From: Ailanthus altissimus
Lineage: Eukaryota; Streptophyta; Magnoliopsida; Sapindales; Simaroubaceae
Reading direction: 5' to 3'
DNA: 64,000 nucleotides
Assembly (NCBI GenBank): GCA_946807835.1
Contig: OX327684.1
Span: forward strand, 14,842,501 to 14,906,500
In this document: piece by piece, positions 60,851 through 64,000 of the stretch
How positions within the stretch are numbered: position 1 is the first letter of the stretch
How the letters are laid out: each line of letters begins with the position of its first letter
Notes under the pieces: generated by a model
Database searches by the model: none
Seen by the model: the letters and a program-made list of their open reading frames with translations, nothing else
What the model was told of the DNA's origin: nothing
Made by a program: the position numbers and the translations under genes

Positions 60851-63500
60851 ACTTTAGATTTATTTTAGGGACCAAATTATAATACTTTAAAAGTTTTGGG
60901 AGTTAATTCGTAAATACTAAAAGTTAGCCTCTTAGTATAAAATTACACATTTGTAACCCTAATTCACTCATTTTGGTCAAGCCACCTCTTTTAGAATGAG
61001 AAAAGAGAGAAAGAAAGGGGAGAGAAAGAGAAGAGGATGAAGAAAAAGAAGAAGAAATTTGAAATTTTAAGTTTTAAGAGGTATATTATAATCATTTCTT
61101 AGTCTCTTAGTGTTAATTAAGTTAATTCTTTTAATTTTTGATTTATGGTAATATGAAAAATTGGGGATTTGATGTGGATTTTATAAGATGTATTAAGAAT
61201 TGATGATGATTATGTAGATAACTTGATAAATCATGATGAATTACAGAATTTCTACTTGATAGTCTCTTGATCCGAGAATTTTATAAAATTTTGTACTTCG
61301 ATTCTCATTTTGGATTTTGAGAATATGAAACGAGACATGTTTAAAATCATTTGAGGCTTTTAATCGATTAAAAATTTCAGAAATTAAATGTTTAGTGAAT
61401 TTACAAAAATGACCCTGAAATTCTAGAAATTTCCTGTGTTAACAGTATACTACAGTGACAAACAGTTTTTGATCTGCTGAGTGATCTTCAAAAATTACGA
61501 TTTTCTGAAATATGATAAATTTATATGTCAAATATGACATATTAAAAATTGAAAATTTAAATCAATGTGGTTAAAGTGTTATAATTTTCTAAAGTCTATC
61601 AGCTCATTGTAGTATTTGATTAATAGATTTTTAAAGTTATGAAATAAAATAGTTTTAAAATAATTTTGGCAGAGATTTTGAAGTGAAACATTTATCATGG
61701 AGTGAGATATGTTATAGAGTAATTCTTTGGTAGTTTTATAATTTTTGAGTTAGTATATGATTTTATAAAATTAGGAGATTGAATACTGTTTAGTAAATAT
61801 CTTGATCTTGTCAAGATAGTAGTTTGGATTTTATGGTGTTTAAGAAATGGATTTTGTACGAATTATGATATAATATTCATATATAAGAAGGATGTATGAT
61901 TCAAGAATGATATATTCTAATTTTAGAGTAATTGGACATCATTTGATATATTCAAGTTAGTATATGATTTTATTAAGTGTAAATGGTCAGAATGACAAGT
62001 TTTGAGAAACCAAGTCATTGCAGTATTTGATTAACATATTTTTAAAGCTATGGAATAAAATAGTTTTAAAATACTTTTGAGAGAGATTTTGAAGTGAAAC
62101 ATTTATCATGGATTAAGATATGTTCAAGAGTAATTCTTTGATAGTTTTATAATTTTTGAGTTAGTATATGATTTTATAAAATTGGGAGATTGAATACTGT
62201 TTAGTAAATATCTTGATCCTGTCAGGATAATAGTTTGGATTTAATGGTGTTTAAGAAATGAATTGTGTAGGAATTTTGATATAATATTCATAAATAAGAA
62301 TATGTATGATTCAAGAATGATATATTCTGATTTTGGAGTAATTGAACATCATTTGATGTATAAGAAAATTTTATTAAGTGTAAGTGGTCAGAATGACAAG
62401 TTTTGAGAAACCAGGTCATTAGACCAATTCAATGAGATAAGTGCAATATGTGTAATTTTGTAAGCTATTTAAAGTATTTTGTGTGAATGGTGAGGCTTAT
62501 GAAAGGATTAATCTCCATTGATAAGTTAAGGAGAATTAAACCTTGTACTCGAAAGTGTTAAGAGGTAAGTATACTAGACTTTTACTGAAATCACAATAAA
62601 CATAATAATTGTTTATGTATGATTTTGTAAATGTGCTTAGAAATATGTTTATGTTATGCCAAAGTATATTTGATATGAAATATGAAAGACATGTTTATGA
62701 ATGTGAGCATTGAAATTGAGCATGGATATACATGTGTTTATGAAAGTGAGCTTTCAAAATGAAATGTGTTTAACAAAGAAAGCTTTTAAAGTGAAAAATG
62801 TCAATGAGATACGTTTTGTGTTTTAAGGATGCTTAAACTCACTATTTACTTAATAGGCACCTTATGTGATTTGTGGAGCCTTTTTGTGTGGCATTTCCTT
62901 CAGGAATGTTATATGTTATGTGTTCTGTATGTAGGGAGGATCCTATTGGTACCTAAAAGAAAAGTAAGTCATCACATTCGTGTGGTGGTGTATTGGTGCA
63001 TGTGAGAGGACTTGCCGATGATCAGGGTGAGGGTTTGGCTCTTACCTTCAGGCATGAGTGTTATATATGTGTAATTTAAACTTTACTTGTGCTATTCCTC
63101 TCATACGACATATCATCGACTGGTGACATTTGCCTCATTATGTGATATATGATATGAAAGCCCTACTAAGTAGTAGTTGAGTGATAGTATTCCTATTATA
63201 TATTTTAAAAAAATGTGTAAGCGCTTACCTGACATGTGATTTGATAAGATTATAATTTTGATTTATCACGGCATATCATACATATGTATTATATATATAT
63301 ATATATGTATTTGTATTTTGATATATGAAAAACTAGTATACTTACTGAGTTTTATACTCATTATACTTTATGCCGATTTTAGGTAAATAAGGTACATGTG
63401 TGCTTAATGGATTTGGCAAGGCTTCTGCTGTCTCTTGGGTCCCCTAAGTTGCTAGGTTTGATGAACACTTGAAATTACACGTTTAATAAGAGTTTTACAT
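60851..63500. mobile_element. LTR-like region with tandem duplication
   Basis: A purine-rich AGAGAAAGAGAAG stretch (60995-61050) is followed by long AT-rich DNA and, at about 63335-63360, CTAGTATACTTACTGAGTTT, a phrase common in LTRs of plant gypsy chromoviruses. No ends, PBS or coding domains found, so low confidence. A (TA)n tract lies at 63289-63306. Confidence 0.35.
61606..62428. repeat. Two tandem copies of a 411-bp unit
   Basis: AGTATTTGATTAA(T/C) starts at 61611 and 62022, and the second copy ends near GAAACCAGGTCATT at about 62426. The copies are similar throughout with scattered changes and small gaps. Confidence 0.85.
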
Positions 63501-64000
63501 CATTTTTTGTATTACTAGTGTATTTAATTTTCTTAAGTATGTTTACAATATTGTACATAATCATCTTTTAACTGTTTTGTGGTAGGTTTGGTAAAATGGG
63601 CATAACTTTCTACTTAAAGATCCAATTGGAGTGATTCTTAATCTTGTGAATGGATGACTCAATGGGCTAACATATTGTATTTCATAAAGCATTTTAAATT
63701 CGAGTTTTTAGAGGGTGAAAATGGCCTAGAGCAGAACTGATCTGCAGTACAGGCCCAGTTTGAATAGTCATCAGTATTTAGCCCACAACTATAGAAATAC
63801 ATATCTAATATGTATAAGATAGCTAAATTTGGAAAGATAAGAGACTTATCTTTAACTTTGATGTTTTGAGTGACAGCTAATTCAGATCACTTCAATTCCA
63901 AATTGGATAATCAAATGGGTACCTTAATGATAATCAATGCAAATTATTTTGCCACCATTCTTGACTTTCGTCATCCAAGTGGTTCCCTCCTAATTTATCT
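63501..64000. other. Window end, nothing recognised
   Basis: AT-rich, no supported frame or repeat. Confidence 0.5.

Overview
The window is nuclear DNA of a flowering plant, almost certainly a eudicot: it is AT-rich, the host genes have short exons with GT/AG introns, their closest remembered relatives are dicot proteins, and most of the sequence is nested LTR retrotransposon debris. I cannot name the species. Host genes sit in two small islands (about 13.2-19.1 kb and 25.5-29.2 kb); the rest is Ty1-copia, Ty3-gypsy and hAT sequence at different stages of decay.

Layout. 1-1590: Copia LTR on the minus strand. 1591-about 12.7 kb: a decayed Ty3-gypsy element resembling the Tat lineage (gag, RT, RNase H and integrase remnants on +), broken by a second Copia LTR fragment at 3441-4224 and followed by a tandem array and a multi-exon antisense gene (minus, 8070-10886) that resembles the 'putative gypsy-type transposon' protein family with a coiled-coil tail. 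13241-15651: seven-exon phosphatidylglycerophosphate synthase gene (+). 16636-19059: nine-exon lambda-class glutathione S-transferase (minus) with a premature TAG, and with an LTR starting about 60 bp upstream of its ATG. About 21.4-24.7 kb: dead hAT transposon with a BED-finger transposase. 25490-28286: four-exon clade-D type PP2C phosphatase (minus) with a 5' UTR intron. 29.2-32.5 kb: gene-poor, with a fold-back element and a short perfect hairpin.

32.5-58.2 kb is a nested Copia cluster. An old, internally deleted minus-strand element (LTR at 32.5-34.6 kb, RT/RNase H piece, leader, and a second LTR beginning at 36600) has its second LTR split by a 9.1-kb element (37947-47037) with 5-bp CTTAT target duplications. 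The two LTRs of that element are nearly identical although its coding region is wrecked. Immediately after, head to head, lies a plus-strand Copia (47881-58168) with recognisable gag, protease, integrase, RT and RNase H, whose RT is split by a 1491-bp solo LTR, also flanked by CTTAT. 58.2-64 kb holds unassigned decayed sequence, a 411-bp tandem duplication and an LTR-like region.

The most interesting signals are in the retroelement leaders. A roughly 22-bp motif built on the palindrome CAATATTG occurs four times between primer-binding site and gag in all three Copia elements, with almost identical spacing (about 92, 77 and 103 bp) although the elements are otherwise diverged. A GC-rich hairpin module (repeated GCGCTG / CCCCAGCGC) occurs in three unrelated LTR elements. 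Neither is explained by standard annotation.
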